Source: Rotaria sp. Silwood1 (taxonomy: Eukaryota; Rotifera; Eurotatoria; Philodinida; Philodinidae). From it: a DNA stretch of 64,000 nt. The translations under genes and the position numbers were made by a program. The notes beneath the pieces were generated by a model. It searched no databases and was not told the DNA's origin. It saw nothing but the letters and a program-made list of their open reading frames with translations. Each line of letters starts with the position of its first letter. The stretch's first letter is position 1. Shown here in pieces: positions 37,850 to 51,690 of this stretch. The stretch lies in NCBI GenBank assembly GCA_905250075.1, contig CAJNOP010000012.1, positions 3,460,772 through 3,524,771 of the forward strand. Reading direction: 5' to 3'.

Positions 37850-39082
37850 AAATAGAAATATATATTTTTTAGAATACAAAATAAGAAAAAAAAAAAGATT
37901 TTTTTTTTGTGATAATAAATTAAATTGATTTATTTAATTATGTTTCTTCCTCTTGTTTCTTTTTGTTTGTTATTTTCGTTTTCTTGAGGCGTCAGATGTT
38001 TAATTCAATTTTTATTTTTTTCTTACATTATGAATAGAATAATTCAAGTACTCAATTTGCTCCGAGCTCTTTTATTTTCATGTATATAAAAAGAAAGAGA
38101 TTTTTATTCTTTTATATATCACCTTATGACATTTCATATTTGTTTTCTAGATAATTAGAATAGTGAATAATATTGGAAAGAAAAAAAAAACACATTCTTA
38201 AAAACATTTTTTTAAAACTCATATTTTCATAAGTATGATAAGAATGACTAATATTTCTGTTCGATGATTAAATTTTACTGACTCATAAGTATATAGGGAA
38301 AGGGTTGAGCTAACTGATACATACTAACATTAATTTCTCTTTTTTTTTTTTTCTTTCGACAAGAATTTATGTGTCAATCTAAAACACAGAATTGACATAA
38401 AAGTAATTCATATTGAAGAGAAAATTATAACCTAGATGGAAATCTCCTGATTGAAATTTACATATAATTACGATAAATGCGTCACAAAGAATTCTGCTAG
38501 ACATGAATGTAGTTAATTGTTTAAGTGTCATAGTTCTGAGTCGATACAAAAGCTATATGTAAATTTGAATCATGATATTGCCATTGTGATTAGATATTCT
38601 TCGTATCTGCATTTAGTGTAAATTAATTCTCATTAGTGTATAAGAAACAAAGAGTATAATCATTTAATTGTGTCGTTTTTTTTTTATAGTAGTTTCCTAA
38701 TAATATCTAATTAATCAAATGAATCTAGAAATGGATATAAAATTAAAAATTTTTCTTATTTTTTTTGACAATTATTTTTGAAGGCAGCGAATAAATCAAT
38801 GCAATAATCACTTGCGGAAGATTTATAAATATTTATGAGTTCATTTCAATGAGCCTCGGTCACTAATGATATTAAGTTTTACTGCAGAAGTATTTGACAT
38901 CTTTTTCCGAAATATATGATTCATCTTATGATATAAAAAGAAATTTCCAATGTAATTGTTGTTTCATGATTCATTACTAATGACTAATATTTTCACGTTG
39001 ACAAGAATACATTTCATTCTTAAGTTTTCAAATGTATATAATTTTTCTTTTAGTTGCAGATAATTTTTTCTTTACTTCAAAT
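37850..39082. other. Intergenic, upstream of PLEKHM2
   Basis: About 1.2 kb, AT-rich, no recognisable gene or RNA. It should contain the PLEKHM2 promoter. Confidence 0.5.
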
Positions 39083-42000
39083 ATGAGTTATCTTTATGGA
39101 CCAAAGATAATAAAAGATAAAATTTTAACGAATATTTCTGCAGCTATTCGAGAAGTTTGTTTATTTAACATTATTTATTCAGTTAATAATTAAAAATAAT
39201 ATATTATTTAGATTCATCGATTAGCTGTCGATGATGATGAACAACCTTCGCGAGTTATAACAAATGATGATTGGCAAGTGCATTGCTTACTCGAACATCT
39301 AGATTTTGCTTTACTCTATGGGTAATAATCTATTCTTTGTTTGGGATTTTTTTTTTGTCTTCTAATAGTGAATAAAAAAAAAGTTGTCAGCGTATTCCCT
39401 GTGGAATTAAATTATAAAACATAATGTAGGTTGTTATTGCTGATAATAGAGGAATTATTTTATTCTGTCTATTTTTAAACACATATTTTCACCATCCCTT
39501 GATTTAATTGTCCAAAAATGCAGTAACGCTGGAGTATATATATTAGAACGAGACTTTATTTATATACACTCTTTGATCTTATATTAACAATGTCTGTCAC
39601 GGTCTGAAGCGAGATTCAAATTTTTCAACACTCCTTTTAGATCGTATTTTACAAGAAAAAAAAAAGAATTATTAATATTTAAAATTTAGATTAAAATTTG
39701 TTCAAGATGGTTATTATAAATGTGTTAGTGAATTTACACCAAAATTATTATTAAAACAAATCGAATCACTATTAAATATAGAAACAAATATTGGTCGTGG
39801 TCGTGCATGGTTTTTCTTTGCATTTAATGATAATTTAACAGAAAGTTATATAAAATGTTTTCAAGATAATAAAAAATTAATAAAAAAATTTTATACATCA
39901 GATTCCATAGTTAATGATACTCAAGTAAGATTTCTTTTCTCTAATTAGATTTATCAGATATTTCTTTCTATAGAGATTAATTACTCTGACAACATTATGT
40001 TCTGGTTTAGAAAACATTCAATTTAATTTAAAAACTGTAAGAAATAAAAATTTAATTTCAATAGAAAAAAAAATAACCAATGAATGATTTTAATTTTTAG
40101 GATTGTGTATATTTTGATCGTAGTTGTTGGCCTGCGTATTTACAAGTGGATTTAAGAGATACAGAAAAACTTTCATTACCAGGCATACGAAATGATGTTC
40201 CAACATTTGCTACATATTTATCTAGATATGATGTTCAACATATACCTTCATCACCTGCTATTCAACATAGTACTACTGTTACATCGAGTAAATTTTTATT
40301 AATAATAGTGAACCAAAAGTTTTCGCTGCGCTTGATATCGGCCACTGTATGTTCTGAAACTTTATGTACATATGTTTCAGCAAAAATCTTGGTCATTGAC
40401 ATCACAACGTCGTTATTGATTAAGAGAACCTTCTTTTTTGGGATCTCTCTGGAATGACTGGGACAATATTTTGAAGAAAAAAAAAATATGCATTCCAATT
40501 CGATCATTCATGACTTTTTTGCCAGCTAAATTAATCGAAACTGATCGTGTTAGAGATCCATGACCCATGCTCTTGGCACCTTCAGAAATAATTATTAGGA
40601 GAATATTCGATAGAAAGAATGGCTACATTGAGAATTTTTCTAATAGGGATTTCGAGAGTTCGATTTAATAAAAGTACTACCTAATAATAAATAGTGCTCA
40701 TTTATATGGTATTTGACGGACGACACTTCGAAGTTATATTAACAATGAAAAAGTCATCATTCGAAAGAGTAGAAGGATTTTTCTAGATAATGGACGGCAT
40801 TCATTTTTTCTCTTAGCATTATAACCTAAAGAGGCTGTCTACAACGTTTTATGTTGTTTCCTAGTAAAAATTTGATTCATTTTTGCATGTAGCTGAAGTT
40901 TTATCTACAATCTTTCTCTCCGCTTCTATTTAACGCAAGACTCGCTTCTGAAACTTATAGATAATAACATGTATTTAACTGTAGAGAAAGTTTCTCCAAA
41001 ATTTTGAATTCATTTCATTGAATTATCACTAAGTTAGTGACTTCAAAAGGGTAGCAGATGGCTTTTCTTCTCAAAGATTATCGTAGTAGAATGAGTATAA
41101 CCTTCTACAGGATTAATGAACTTCAACGAAATGATTAATGCAGATCGATGATGAATAGCATTAAATGTTAAGGAGTCGGCTAATAACAAAAATAGGTGCC
41201 CTATATCAAAACTTCCTTTGTAATTAAACAATAATGGCATTGCAATGTCAATGATCTACATTCTTCGTGAAGTACATGTACGTACAAAAGATTTTCAGGC
41301 TTCCAGCATATACAATGGTCCAAATCAACTGAGAGAAGACTTGTCAAGTTCTGTAATACGTTCATCTAGAAATTTTTCTTTTTTTTTGTTTTGAATAGAA
41401 CGTGTTCGAGTACCTAAACGAACTGGTCGTACATCGACAGCATCATCTGTTGTGAATAGTTTTATATCTTCCGATATTCATCCAACTACGTTATCACGTT
41501 CATCATCTGTTAGTTTTGATAATCCATCTATTGATGGTTCATCCCTTAATGAAGAAAATCAAATATCAAATTCTAGACTTCTAACAACTGATTCACCATT
41601 ACCATTAGCAAATGCAACACCAGGACTTAGTTCAAGTTTAAGTGAACTTGATCCTATGTTAAATAATCGACCACGAACACCATCACCTTCACCTATACAA
41701 TCAACGATAGTTGATAAACAACAAAACATGACAATTCCTACAGATGATAAATCAATTTTGACAGATTCAGTTTATAGTCAACCGTTAATAGTAGAAAATA
41801 AACCATTAGTAGTAGTAGAAAATCAACCTGTAGTAATGGAAAATCAATCTGTCATAGAAGAAAATCAAACTTCCGTATCTATTGAAAATTCAATAAATGT
41901 TTCTGAAAAAGCTGAACATTCAGTATTATCTTCACTATCAATGTCAATGGAGCACGGGTTAAATGATTTAAGTATTGAAAGAAAAAATGATGATCTATTA

Positions 42001-45000
42001 CAGATTACTCATACAGATCCACTTGAATTACCGTAAGAAGAAATAGAAAACCTTTTCTTTTTCTGTTTCGTTATTTTATTTATAGAGCTGATGCTAATCT
42101 TCAATTACAATTTACGTTAGAAGTTTATGAAGCACAAAATAAAGAAGAATTAGTTAAAGTATGAAAAAGAATCGCAGTGTGTCTTTTTTTTTGTTATATG
42201 AATTTTCTTTAATTATTTTTTTAAAGTTATTTCCAACAACTGTTGGTCATAATAATGGTAATATTGAAAATGTCTTTGTTCTTATAACAACAATGAATGT
42301 TTATTTACTTCGACAAACAAAAGAAACTAATGGTTTATATCGAATAGAAAAAATTGAAAGTGTTCAATTAGAACAAATTGATTATATTGAAGTAAAAATT
42401 TATTTCTTCGTTATTTATTTTAATAACGAGAATAATTATTTGACTATTTAAGATTGGCCCAAATGAACAATTTTTTCGTATAATTACTATTAGAAATACT
42501 AAACTTCGTTCTTTAACAACAGGATGTGTAGATTTAACAAGGTAAATTTCTTTTCTTTTTTAGGAAAATAAATTTTCAAAATATTTATTTCACAATTTGA
42601 AAAGTCAGCAATTTAGCATACTGCTCAAAAATGTAGGATCAGCGTATTTAACTTAGAAACAAATACGCTTCATGCAGAGATTTCATAAATGAAGTGTAGT
42701 TTCCTAGAAAACCAAAGACATCCTAGAAGAATGTGTAAAAATTTGTTTCACAGAGTACCGTCCTATAGAGGACAAAATCTTGAATAAAATGAGAGGTCAC
42801 TGTATTTCCTATGGCATACTCTTAGAAAGTTATAAGCATCACAACGCAAGATTTATCATAGTATGGCTAAAAAACTGCATTTTTTATGACGTTTATAACT
42901 TTTTAAGAGACGGCTGTAGAGAATGCGGCTATCTTTCATTTTATTTCGGATTTTGTACTCTTTAAAATAGCATCGTTAGAAAATATCTTTGACCAAGTCT
43001 TCTAGGATCCGAAAACTATCGTATAGGAACGTATTGATTTTTAGAATATGATGTCAAAAGTGATAATTTTTCCTTATTAGAAATGTAATTCATGTGAATT
43101 GCTTATATCAACCACGATTAATTTTTTTCGACTAGTTTCAACTGATTTTGAGACTTGTTTTGCATTAGGTAAAACCTAAGGATAGATTTAGCGAGAGTGT
43201 TCAAAACTATCATGAAGAATCGCTCAGAATTCAGTAACTCTCAATACTAAACATGTGTTTTTAGAAGCATAGATAAACACATTCGTTAAATTTCTAATCT
43301 GAGTTTAGAATATTTCTAGTATTGAGCATTAACAGATCCTAAGTGATTCTTCATACCAGTTATATTCAGTTTTCAACGTTCTTTTTGAATCTATTCTTAG
43401 ATGTTGTTTAATACAAAACACAAATCTCTGTCCAGTTTTTTAGAAACTTTCACTGACTATTTAAATCACTATCTGGAATTGAGTACATTACTTAATATTA
43501 TAGAGAAACAATAATAAAAAAATACGCTAGTATTACAGCTTTGACAACCATTGTATATTGATTCGCTATGTCTTCTAAATAGAAATTTCTTAATTTTCGT
43601 TGCAGAGCCATATGTACTAGTATTTGTGAAGCTGCAAAAATTGGACGTTTTCGTCAACCAAAATTATTGCCAGCAACAATGCAAGAATTATCAATTAAAA
43701 AAGTATTGGCTACTGAAATGAAAAAGAGTGTAAATAAATTTTATTCAGTAAATTTTTGCATTGTTTTATTGATTTTTTATTTTCTTTTTTTTTAGAATGT
43801 TCAGGATGTTAACATACTTGATTATCATTATACATTTTGGGAAGAACCACAAATGAGTGGACGAAAATTACGTAAAGAAGGTTTTCTTTATACAAAACTT
43901 GTGGAACCTGGAACAACTATTAGACGTCTTGGTGCAGCTACTCTTAAATCTCATCGATATTCATTTGAAACATGGCGTAATGCTTATGTTACTCTTCGGT
44001 ATAAGAACAAAAGTTTTTCTTTCAATATCATTATTCAATTTTTCTTTTAGAGTTGATCGCCTCAATATCTATCTACAAAAGTCAGATACAAGTCCTGCAT
44101 TATCATATACATTACTGTAAGAATATAATTTCTTTTGTACAAAAGAACAAAACCAATTAAGAATAATCTGATTTAGTGATGAAAATTGTCAAGGATGTCG
44201 AAGAAATCGTAATGCTGAGCGAGCACATGTTATTGAAATAATGTTTGCTCATGATATAACATTAGTTATGGCAGCAAAATCAAAAACTGAACAAGATGAA
44301 TGGTTAAATGCTATTATGAAAGGTCTTTCTCAAGGCGTAAATATCATTTCAAAAAAAAAAAGAAAAATATTTTTGATTTAAAATTAATATTTTAATATAG
44401 CGTATGGCAATGAAAGATGATGAAAATTCAGCAAATACAGTTCCATGTAGTGTTATGTTAACTGAAGAAAAAATATATGTATGTCATGATGAGAAAGATA
44501 ACGTACTTATTCGTCAACTTGATTCAATAAAACTTGGACATATTGCACATTTATTTGTTGATCCACAATGTCAATATTATTGTGTATTAGTAAGTTTAAT
44601 TTTGGATTTATATTAAATTTTGATTTTGATTTTCTTTGCAGTCTATTGAACATGGAAATCAAGGTTCAAAATCTTGGATTTTTTATTTTTTATTTGTTAA
44701 AGAAATGATTCAATTTATTAAAGCTTTACAACGAACTTTATCGAATACCTATCAGGTTATATATAAGATGGTGGAAAAAACATTTAACAACAATGTATTT
44801 TTTTTGTTGTCTAAAATGTTAAACATCTAGCTTAAATCAAGAGAGTAGTTTTAATAATAAATAGAGTTTTCTATAGTACTTGCAAAAAACATCTAAACTT
44901 CGATGCTTTAGTGTCGCAATTTGACCATAAATAGAGCATGTTGATCGGTCTTCATTCGGAGAAGCTAGAAAACCAACATAGATGTTTTCTTCAGTTAACG

Positions 45001-45739
45001 ATACATCAACATAGTAAACAACTCTTATGACGTTTAGACAGCTCATCACTGCCTCTGTTACCAAGAAAAATACCATATCAAACAGTTTTCGTTGGCCTGA
45101 TTGATGAAGTAAGCCCCACATGACACTTCATCAGAATTGTCGAAAAGTGATTAATAGCTCCGGCTGACTTCAGCCATTTGTCTTCGAATTTTCCCCAGTG
45201 AGTACACTTCTCTAATCAAGTTTTTCTTTGAAAATGTCATGATCGTATTGGTGCTCTAGGAAGAAAATTAAGACCTATTGACCTTAGATTGCTACTTGAG
45301 ATTAGAATTCACCGAATTCTATTTGTAATTAAAATATCAAATAAAAGGATTGAAGTTTATGTACTTTTTATTCGGTAGTGATACTTCTTACAACTACTGT
45401 ATCTAAATTTCTCACGGTTTTTGTGATACTTTTAATTTTTTAAGGGAAGATCATAGCATATTGGTTTTTTAGCAATCTTGTCATTATAGTTCAGAGAAAA
45501 CTTTATTGGCTATTAAAATCATTATCTGAATTTGAGCTAGACGCTTAATACTATCGCAGAGAAAAAAACGAATATACATTGTTGTTAAATATCTGTTCTG
45601 CCTCTTTTTATTTTTAATATATTGTTTCTAGGTTCCAATGGATATTCAATCGTTAACTGATGTTTCATTTCAACGTGAATGTGAACTAACTTCAAAACGT
45701 CTTCTTCGTTCTTATCGTCCTCTATCATTAACTTCTTAA
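39083..45739 (+). CDS. PLEKHM2: PLEKHM2/SKIP homologue (RUN and PH domains)
   Basis: Sixteen exons, 863 aa: 39083-39154, 39212-39321, 39690-39924, 39974-40036, 40101-40287, 41399-42032, 42086-42158, 42227-42391, 42453-42541, 43606-43729, 43796-43998, 44051-44116, 44177-44336, 44401-44589, 44642-44755, 45632-45739; phases agree. Exons 1-5 encode a RUN domain (LCLLEHLDFALLYG region, IGRGRAWFFFAFNDN, SCWPAYLQVD). Exon 6 is a long Ser/Asn-rich low-complexity linker. Exons 7-10 hold a conserved middle block, and exons 11-15 a PH domain (RKEGFLYTKLV, WRNAYVTLR, ERAHVIEIMFAHDITLVMAAKSK). In animals SKIP links Arl8 on lysosomes to kinesin-1. The linker here should hold the kinesin-binding motif, but I could not identify a WD/WE motif. 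Introns at 40288-41398, 42542-43605 and 44756-45631 are about 0.9-1.1 kb; the others are short. Confidence 0.87.
43080..43500. repeat. Foldback element 5, inside PLEKHM2 intron 9
   Basis: Inverted similarity about a centre near 43288: 43200-43255 against about 43318-43380 (shared ATGAAGAATC.CT, CTCAATACTA) and 43135-43185 against about 43390-43450 (shared CTTGTTTTGCATT against its drifted complement, CTAAG.ATAGATT). Strongly diverged. It fills most of the intron's second half. Confidence 0.5.
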
Positions 45740-46070
45740 AAATTACTATTGTCTTTTCTTTTTGCACATCTCCCGACTGGGTGCTATTTTTTTTTTGGTG
45801 TCGCCTTCATCAACAAATTTTTTGTGCATTTTCTTTTTCTTTTTTTTTTATTTTACTCTATTAGATTGTGAATATTGGATCGATAGTTATATATTTTTTT
45901 AAAATAAAGAAAATCTATATGCATGTGTAACAGATGATGAATGTATACGACATCTATTATTGTTGATAAAATTGTTACTAAGACAACAAACTCTGAGAGA
46001 ATAGAACAAAATGATTCTAAACATATTAAATTAATCATAGAAAAAATTATTTTTGATTAAAACATAGAAA
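45740..46070. other. Short intergenic gap PLEKHM2 to IFT74
   Basis: 331 bp, same-strand neighbours. Holds long T-tracts and AATAAAG at 45903-45909 as a possible PLEKHM2 polyadenylation signal. ACATAG lies four bases before the IFT74 ATG, a weak splice-acceptor-like site. Confidence 0.4.
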
Positions 46071-49000
46071 ATGTCGCGTGCAGTTCCACCATTATCTAGA
46101 AATCCACAAGGTTTGTATATAATTAAAAATCTAATAGCTCTTTAATGAAAGAATTTTCTTTATGAGCAATTTCGTAATTTTTCCAAATACAATTATGGTA
46201 CTTTTAAAGTATAAAAAATAGCTCAGTCGCAATTTAAATTATGAAAATATGTAAATTGTTATTTGATTTCTTGGATTCTTCATTCAATTTTAAATACAAA
46301 TTAATTTCTATTTTATTTAGCACCAGGTACAAGCAGTGGCCGTCCAATAGGTACAGCCACTCGCTTAACAACAGCAAGTGGAGTAAGTCCAAAAGTTTGA
46401 TTTAATTTTATTCTAAAATATAAGTTTTTTTCGTAGCAACGTCCTTCAAGTCGAGGTGGTCCGCTTGGTTCAAACATGAGAATTAAAGTTGAAGATGCAC
46501 CTATGGTTCGAGGTGGATTAGGTGGTATTCAAAATCCAGGAAGTTTAGGTGGTCGTCATGTACAAGATCGAACATATTTTGTTGGTCTTGTTCGGTAAAG
46601 TCTTCTTTTTTTTTAATACCTAAAATTTATTGAATTATAATTAATCATCAGATCAAAAGTATCGGATCTTGACTCAGAAATTCAACGATTACAACGTGAA
46701 ACTGAATCATTTACTGAAGATAATAAACAATATTTTGCATTAAGCAAAGCGTTAGTAATAAAAAAATAAAATGACATAGTAAAATAAAATAACTGATGTA
46801 TGTTTAGTGCTGAGGATTTATCACAACAAATTGAAACTTTACGTAATGAACTAGGTGATTATAATATGGTAGGGATAAATATTTTTCGTTCTTTTTTTTT
46901 AATTTAATTTGAATTTTATTATATGCAGGTCATCGATCGATTACAAACGACAGGCGAAGTGGCTGAATTAAAAAAAGAAATTGCAGATTTAACTGCTCAT
47001 AATCATCAAGTTGAATCAACTATTGATGAAATTTATGCTGAAAAGCAAAGGTAAAAGAAAATACACGTTCATTTTAAGAATATTCAAGTTCTCTTTTACT
47101 AACGCGAGAACTATTAGAACTGTAAATCATCGTTTGAGTTCATATTGGAGCCAAAAGGAAGTTTCAGCAAAGTTAGAAAAATTGTACAAGGATGTGTTTT
47201 GAACTTAGGATATTCTGAATGTTTCAACCGGAAAGAATATTCATTTGTCGAGATATTGAATATTCAACAAGTCGTCACTATGGAAAAATCATCAAAACCA
47301 AGTTTACCTGGGAATTTAATGCTTCGATAAGAGATTATTCATTTGGGCTGAAACTTTCAGGATATTCAAAGAGTCAGTCGACTTATGTTTTAGCAAAATG
47401 ACAGATTGAAGTTCTGTTATTTAATAATCTAGTAGATAACTAAGAAAAAAAGGTCGAAAATTCAGTATAACGATCAAGACCAGAGATGTGCAAAACCGAA
47501 TTCTTTGGTTCCAATCTCGAAAAGACTATTTCGGACTTGAATCACAGCAGATCTAAAGAAATTCTTCAATTTTTATTGTTTTTTTTTATTTTGTCGATGG
47601 TATGCAATTTTTTAGGTCAACTCTCTTGAATTATGTTCTGAGTGATGACTTATAAGATAACTTGTTTAAAATCATACAACTTTTAGCTGTAACCTTTAGT
47701 GTTGGTTTGAACAACGTTTTTCTCTTAGGTAGGATCTAAGGAGCTCCTCTTTCCTATGGACATAAGCCTTTTTAGACTTTTCTATTCTTGCCGAGACTTT
47801 ATTGTAGGCTCTATATCAGCTCAAATAGTGAGTTACACTTCGGATTGTTTCTTCCTTATGAAGAAAGTTTTTCAACTGTTTTCTTTCGATTTTAATGTTT
47901 GTTTTTGCCTATAGATATTATATAGTGTTTTAATAAACATCCTATATAGCATTTAGTTTTCTACTGATATTTGAAACTTTACACATCTAGACAACTCATC
48001 AACACTAACTATCACAAAAAAAATGTAGAGGTTTTCAACAAAGTCTTTTCGACCTATGAAATTTTTAGACAATACAAGGTATACGCAATAACCATGGAAA
48101 AAGATCTATATCGAGAAAGTCTCATATCGCGAAGAGACATTGAAATTTGTTTTTGAAAGTTAGTCTAATTGAGTTCTCTATTTGCGCAACGACTCAGATC
48201 AAAATTTGAAAAATTCGAGTTTTGCCAAAAGCATGAATCTCTAACAAAAAATTCGATGACTGTATTAAAATATATGTAGGGCAAAAAAAAATTGAACTTG
48301 AAAGAGGATAGCTAAAGAAATTCTGCTGTTAGTCAAAATTATTGAGTATACATAATAATAATAACTCTTTACATTTAGAAAAGAGCAACGAATTCAAAAA
48401 CTTGAACGTGATCTTGGCGAAGAAAAGAAAAAATCTGAAAGACTTTTAGAAAATATGGTAATATTTATATTAGCCTTTTCGATGGTTTTTTTTTCTTGTT
48501 TATTATAAATAAATTTTAGAATCCTGAATTAAAACAACGTTATTCTAAAATAAAATCAACATCAAATCAACTTCAACAACAAATGGATTCAATGCAAAAT
48601 GAAATTTCTACACTTGATGGTCATATGAATAAAATGCGTGAACAAATGTCAGGTGCCGTTATTAAACAAGAAGCATTAACATTTGTTGAACAAATCTATG
48701 AACTTGAATTAAAACGTGAACAATTATCGAATGAAAGTAAAAGTATTCTAACACCTGAACAAGAACGTCAAAAATTAACACAACAAGTTAAAGAAGATAA
48801 TCAAGAAATAGCTGCTATGGATAAACAAGTAAGTGAATTACGAGAACGAAATGAAAATCTTAAACAATCTTATGAAAATGATGATATACAATCATCATTA
48901 TTAGTTCAACAATCAAATAAATCATCAACAACAGTTGATGATGAAACAAAACAAAAATATATTGAATTAAAAAAACGTGAACAACATATTGATGAATTTT

Positions 49001-51222
49001 TTTCAACATATGAACAAACACGTGAACAATATTTAAATGATATTAAAAATATTCAAAAAACAAATTTAACATTATTAGCATTAATTAGTCGTACACTTGT
49101 TAAAGGTGATCAAGTATTAACACGTGATGATTATACACAATTAAAAACAAATGTTGATCAACATGAAGCTGAAAAGAAAAAATCACATGATACATTAGCT
49201 ATATTAGCTGAACAACATCGTAAAGTTAAACAAGATTATGCTAAAATTGAAACACTTGATCAAAAATTAACAGAAGAACTTCAAGAATTAAAAAAACAAT
49301 ATGTTAAAATGCAAGAAGATTTAGAAAGATTTAGTGATTTAGAAGGATTAAAAAGAAAAGCTGAAAAAAGAAAAATACAATTAGCAGCTGATAAAAGTAA
49401 TATGGGTAAACAAAGACAAGTTACGAAATTTGAAATTCAAACTTTACAATCACAATTTGAAGCGGCACAAACACAATTACGTGATAATGAAACACATCAA
49501 CAAGTAATACGAAAAGGAACACTTTGGACATTGTTAAGCGATGCAATCAGCTCCTTTCTAGCATTGAGTTCATTATTCCTTTCATAGTCAATTAAGATAG
49601 CAGAAATCGGTTACTGTTAGACTTCATTGTACGGCTGACTCAAAACTTGATACTACTGTGCATGTAGTATAGTATTTGTATGAAATCTTTGTCTGCCTTC
49701 TTCGACTGTTTTAAGTTGACTTAAAAATCAAATAGCTAGTTTTTCTTTATATCACACTGTTGTCTTATATACAACCCTGGGCAAAAGTTTTTCCTCTCTC
49801 TCCTTTTTCAACAAAGTTTACTCTATTACTACAAGGACCAAACACGGTGTTGTTCGGACCATATAAAAGAGAACCTCTGATAACCCTTGATCGGTCCGAA
49901 CGATACCATGTTTTGTCCTTACAACAGTAGAAAAGGGTTTTGCCCAGGAGTGTACGTATGAAATAACGATAGTCGTGACAAAATACCTCTCCTATTGATC
50001 TATGAAAGCATTGATCTATTTGGAGTCATATACTATTCAATAGACTTTTTAAAGCCCTACAAAATGGAACTACTGTGTTCACATGAATTAATGAACAAGA
50101 TACTTCAATCAAGTGCACAATGTTTATGAATTCCCAAAGATTCTTTTTGCAAAGGATATTTGACGAAGTTTGGTCAAAACAAATGACATATTTGGAGTCA
50201 GCATATAAGATTTAGTCGACCTGTATGAATTACAAAATCCTCCGACAAATTTTTTCTTTGTCTGAAAATTTTACTCTGGCCCCTGTCAGAGTTATGTCGA
50301 AAAACTAAATAAGTCAAAACGTCAGTTTGCCTGTAAAAAGTCACTTCTAAATTGTTAAAAATCTGAACAAAATTCACAATGACAGATGAATAAAAAGTAA
50401 AAACAATGTTTTAACTGACTTTATTTTTCGATGTAATCCTAAGGGAGACCAAGACGGAAATTTAAGTTACTGAAGGACCTTTTAACCTACACAGATAGAG
50501 TCAATTTATTGTGCTGATTTCAAGTTTGCCAGTGGTTTTCATAGAAAATCTGGTTATTCTTAGCAAATTTCGTCAACCATCAGTCGAAAACAGTAACTTT
50601 TAAAATTCAAGAATATTGTGCACTTGATTAAAGTGTCTATCTTACAAATTAACTTCCACACAATACTATCATTTTATAGAGTTTTAAAAAGCCTATCGAA
50701 CAATATTAAACTCAAAGTGGATCGGCGCTTTCACAGATCAATTGAATAGGAGTTTGTCAATACTGCACTTAAATTGTATATATGAGGCGACAGTGTCATC
50801 TAAAGAAAAACGTTTTCATTTGATCTCAGAAGCCGAAGAAAAGAAACAAACTTTCCATAGCACGAATCTACAAAGGATAGATAATCTCGAGTTTTAAATC
50901 AGTCACATGGATATGGAATGAAGTCTAATGTCATCTATTGAAGAAACCATAAACTCAATTTTAGGATGGAGTCAATTTCATCACACAGCAACCCTCCTTG
51001 TTTTTATTATTAAATTATTTATCTTCTTATTTTTTTTTCTAGCTTGTTGGTCTTGAAAAAAAACTACAAAGTGTTTCTCAAACATTGTTTGGTCTTGATG
51101 AAACTCTTGCTTCTCAAAATACTCAAGGACAATACGAGCAAGTTAAACGTCAAGCATTAGAACTCGTCCAAGCACATAATCGTTGGTTAATACAACATTA
51201 TCAAAATTCACCAATTGCTTAA
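46071..51222 (+). CDS. IFT74: Intraflagellar transport protein 74
   Basis: Nine exons, 594 aa, close to the usual ~600: 46071-46110, 46321-46382, 46437-46594, 46652-46750, 46808-46868, 46929-47050, 48379-48457, 48520-49503, 51043-51222 (TAA). The N-terminal ~85 residues are basic, Gly/Ser/Arg-rich and unstructured (RPSSRGGPLGS), matching the tubulin-binding N-terminus of IFT74. RTYFVGLVRSKVSDLDSEI begins an almost unbroken coiled coil that runs to the end (LVGLEKKLQSVSQTLFGLDE near the C-terminus). IFT74 pairs with IFT81 in the IFT-B1 core and carries tubulin into cilia. Introns 6 (47051-48378) and 8 (49504-51042) are about 1.3 and 1.5 kb and carry repeats; the other introns are 50-210 bp. 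Confidence 0.92.
47930..48215. repeat. Dispersed repeat copy in IFT74 intron 6
   Basis: Partner of 14395-14680 in the same orientation, about 285 bp with an internal insertion near 48120-48150. Non-coding. Confidence 0.5.
49772..49952. mobile_element. Tc1/mariner-like MITE (181 bp) in IFT74 intron 8
   Basis: Terminal inverted repeats CAACCCTGGGCAAAAG (left) and CACTCCTGGGCAAAAC (right, reverse complement), flanked on both sides by TA (49770-49771 and 49953-49954). The inner sequences are also complementary (shared ATTACTACAAGGACCAAACA-like and GTTCGGACC blocks). The size, TA target and TIR form are those of a non-autonomous Tc1/mariner element. No transposase. Confidence 0.75.
49955..50785. 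repeat. Foldback element 6 in IFT74 intron 8 (~830 bp)
   Basis: Inverted halves about a centre near 50367: 50100-50135 against about 50605-50640 (shared TCAAGTGCACAAT), 50040-50075 against about 50665-50705 (shared ATAG.CTTTTTAAA, CTA.AAAATG), and 49990-50015 against about 50727-50755 (shared CTCCTATT, GATCT.TGAAAGC). It starts directly after the MITE at 49772-49952. Non-coding, moderately diverged. Confidence 0.65.
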
Positions 51223-51690
51223 TGAATAAATAAAACTTGTTTTTAAATGTACGATTTTGTTTTTATTGGCAACCAAGGATGTTTTTTTTTTCTACATACC
51301 ATATATATAATATAAAAAAAGAGAAAAGCACAGCAACAACAAAAAAAAACTAATAGGACAACAATATGCACACACACACACACATATGACAACATTTTAT
51401 TGCACAGGTTTACAATTCGATAAATAATAGTTGTTCGATTTATATACATACATACATATACATTCAACCGATGAAAAAAAGAAAGAAAGATATCTGACAT
51501 TAATTTTACATAATCTTTTATCAAGAAAGTAAGAGAAGAAAAAAGAAACGAGACGAAGAAGAAGCTAAAACATGACCAGTATTTCACATGACACAACAAC
51601 AAATAAACTCGAGAACAGTAAAAAGAAAACGAAATTATTTTTATGAAATAAATAAATAAATAAATGAATCAAAAAAACTTATCATTATTA
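51223..51690. other. Intergenic, IFT74 and Emi-type gene (convergent)
   Basis: 468 bp between two stop codons. AATAAA occurs at 51226-51231 next to the IFT74 stop. There is a (CA)n run at 51369-51382, a CATA run near 51443-51461 and an AATA/ATAA run at 51645-51665. No gene. Confidence 0.6.

Noticed and set aside
47460..47530. A second hAT-like end (CAGAGATGTGCAAAACC) in IFT74 intron 6
   Set aside because: It resembles the left end of the 56151 element and its flank, but I found no matching right terminus or target duplication nearby.
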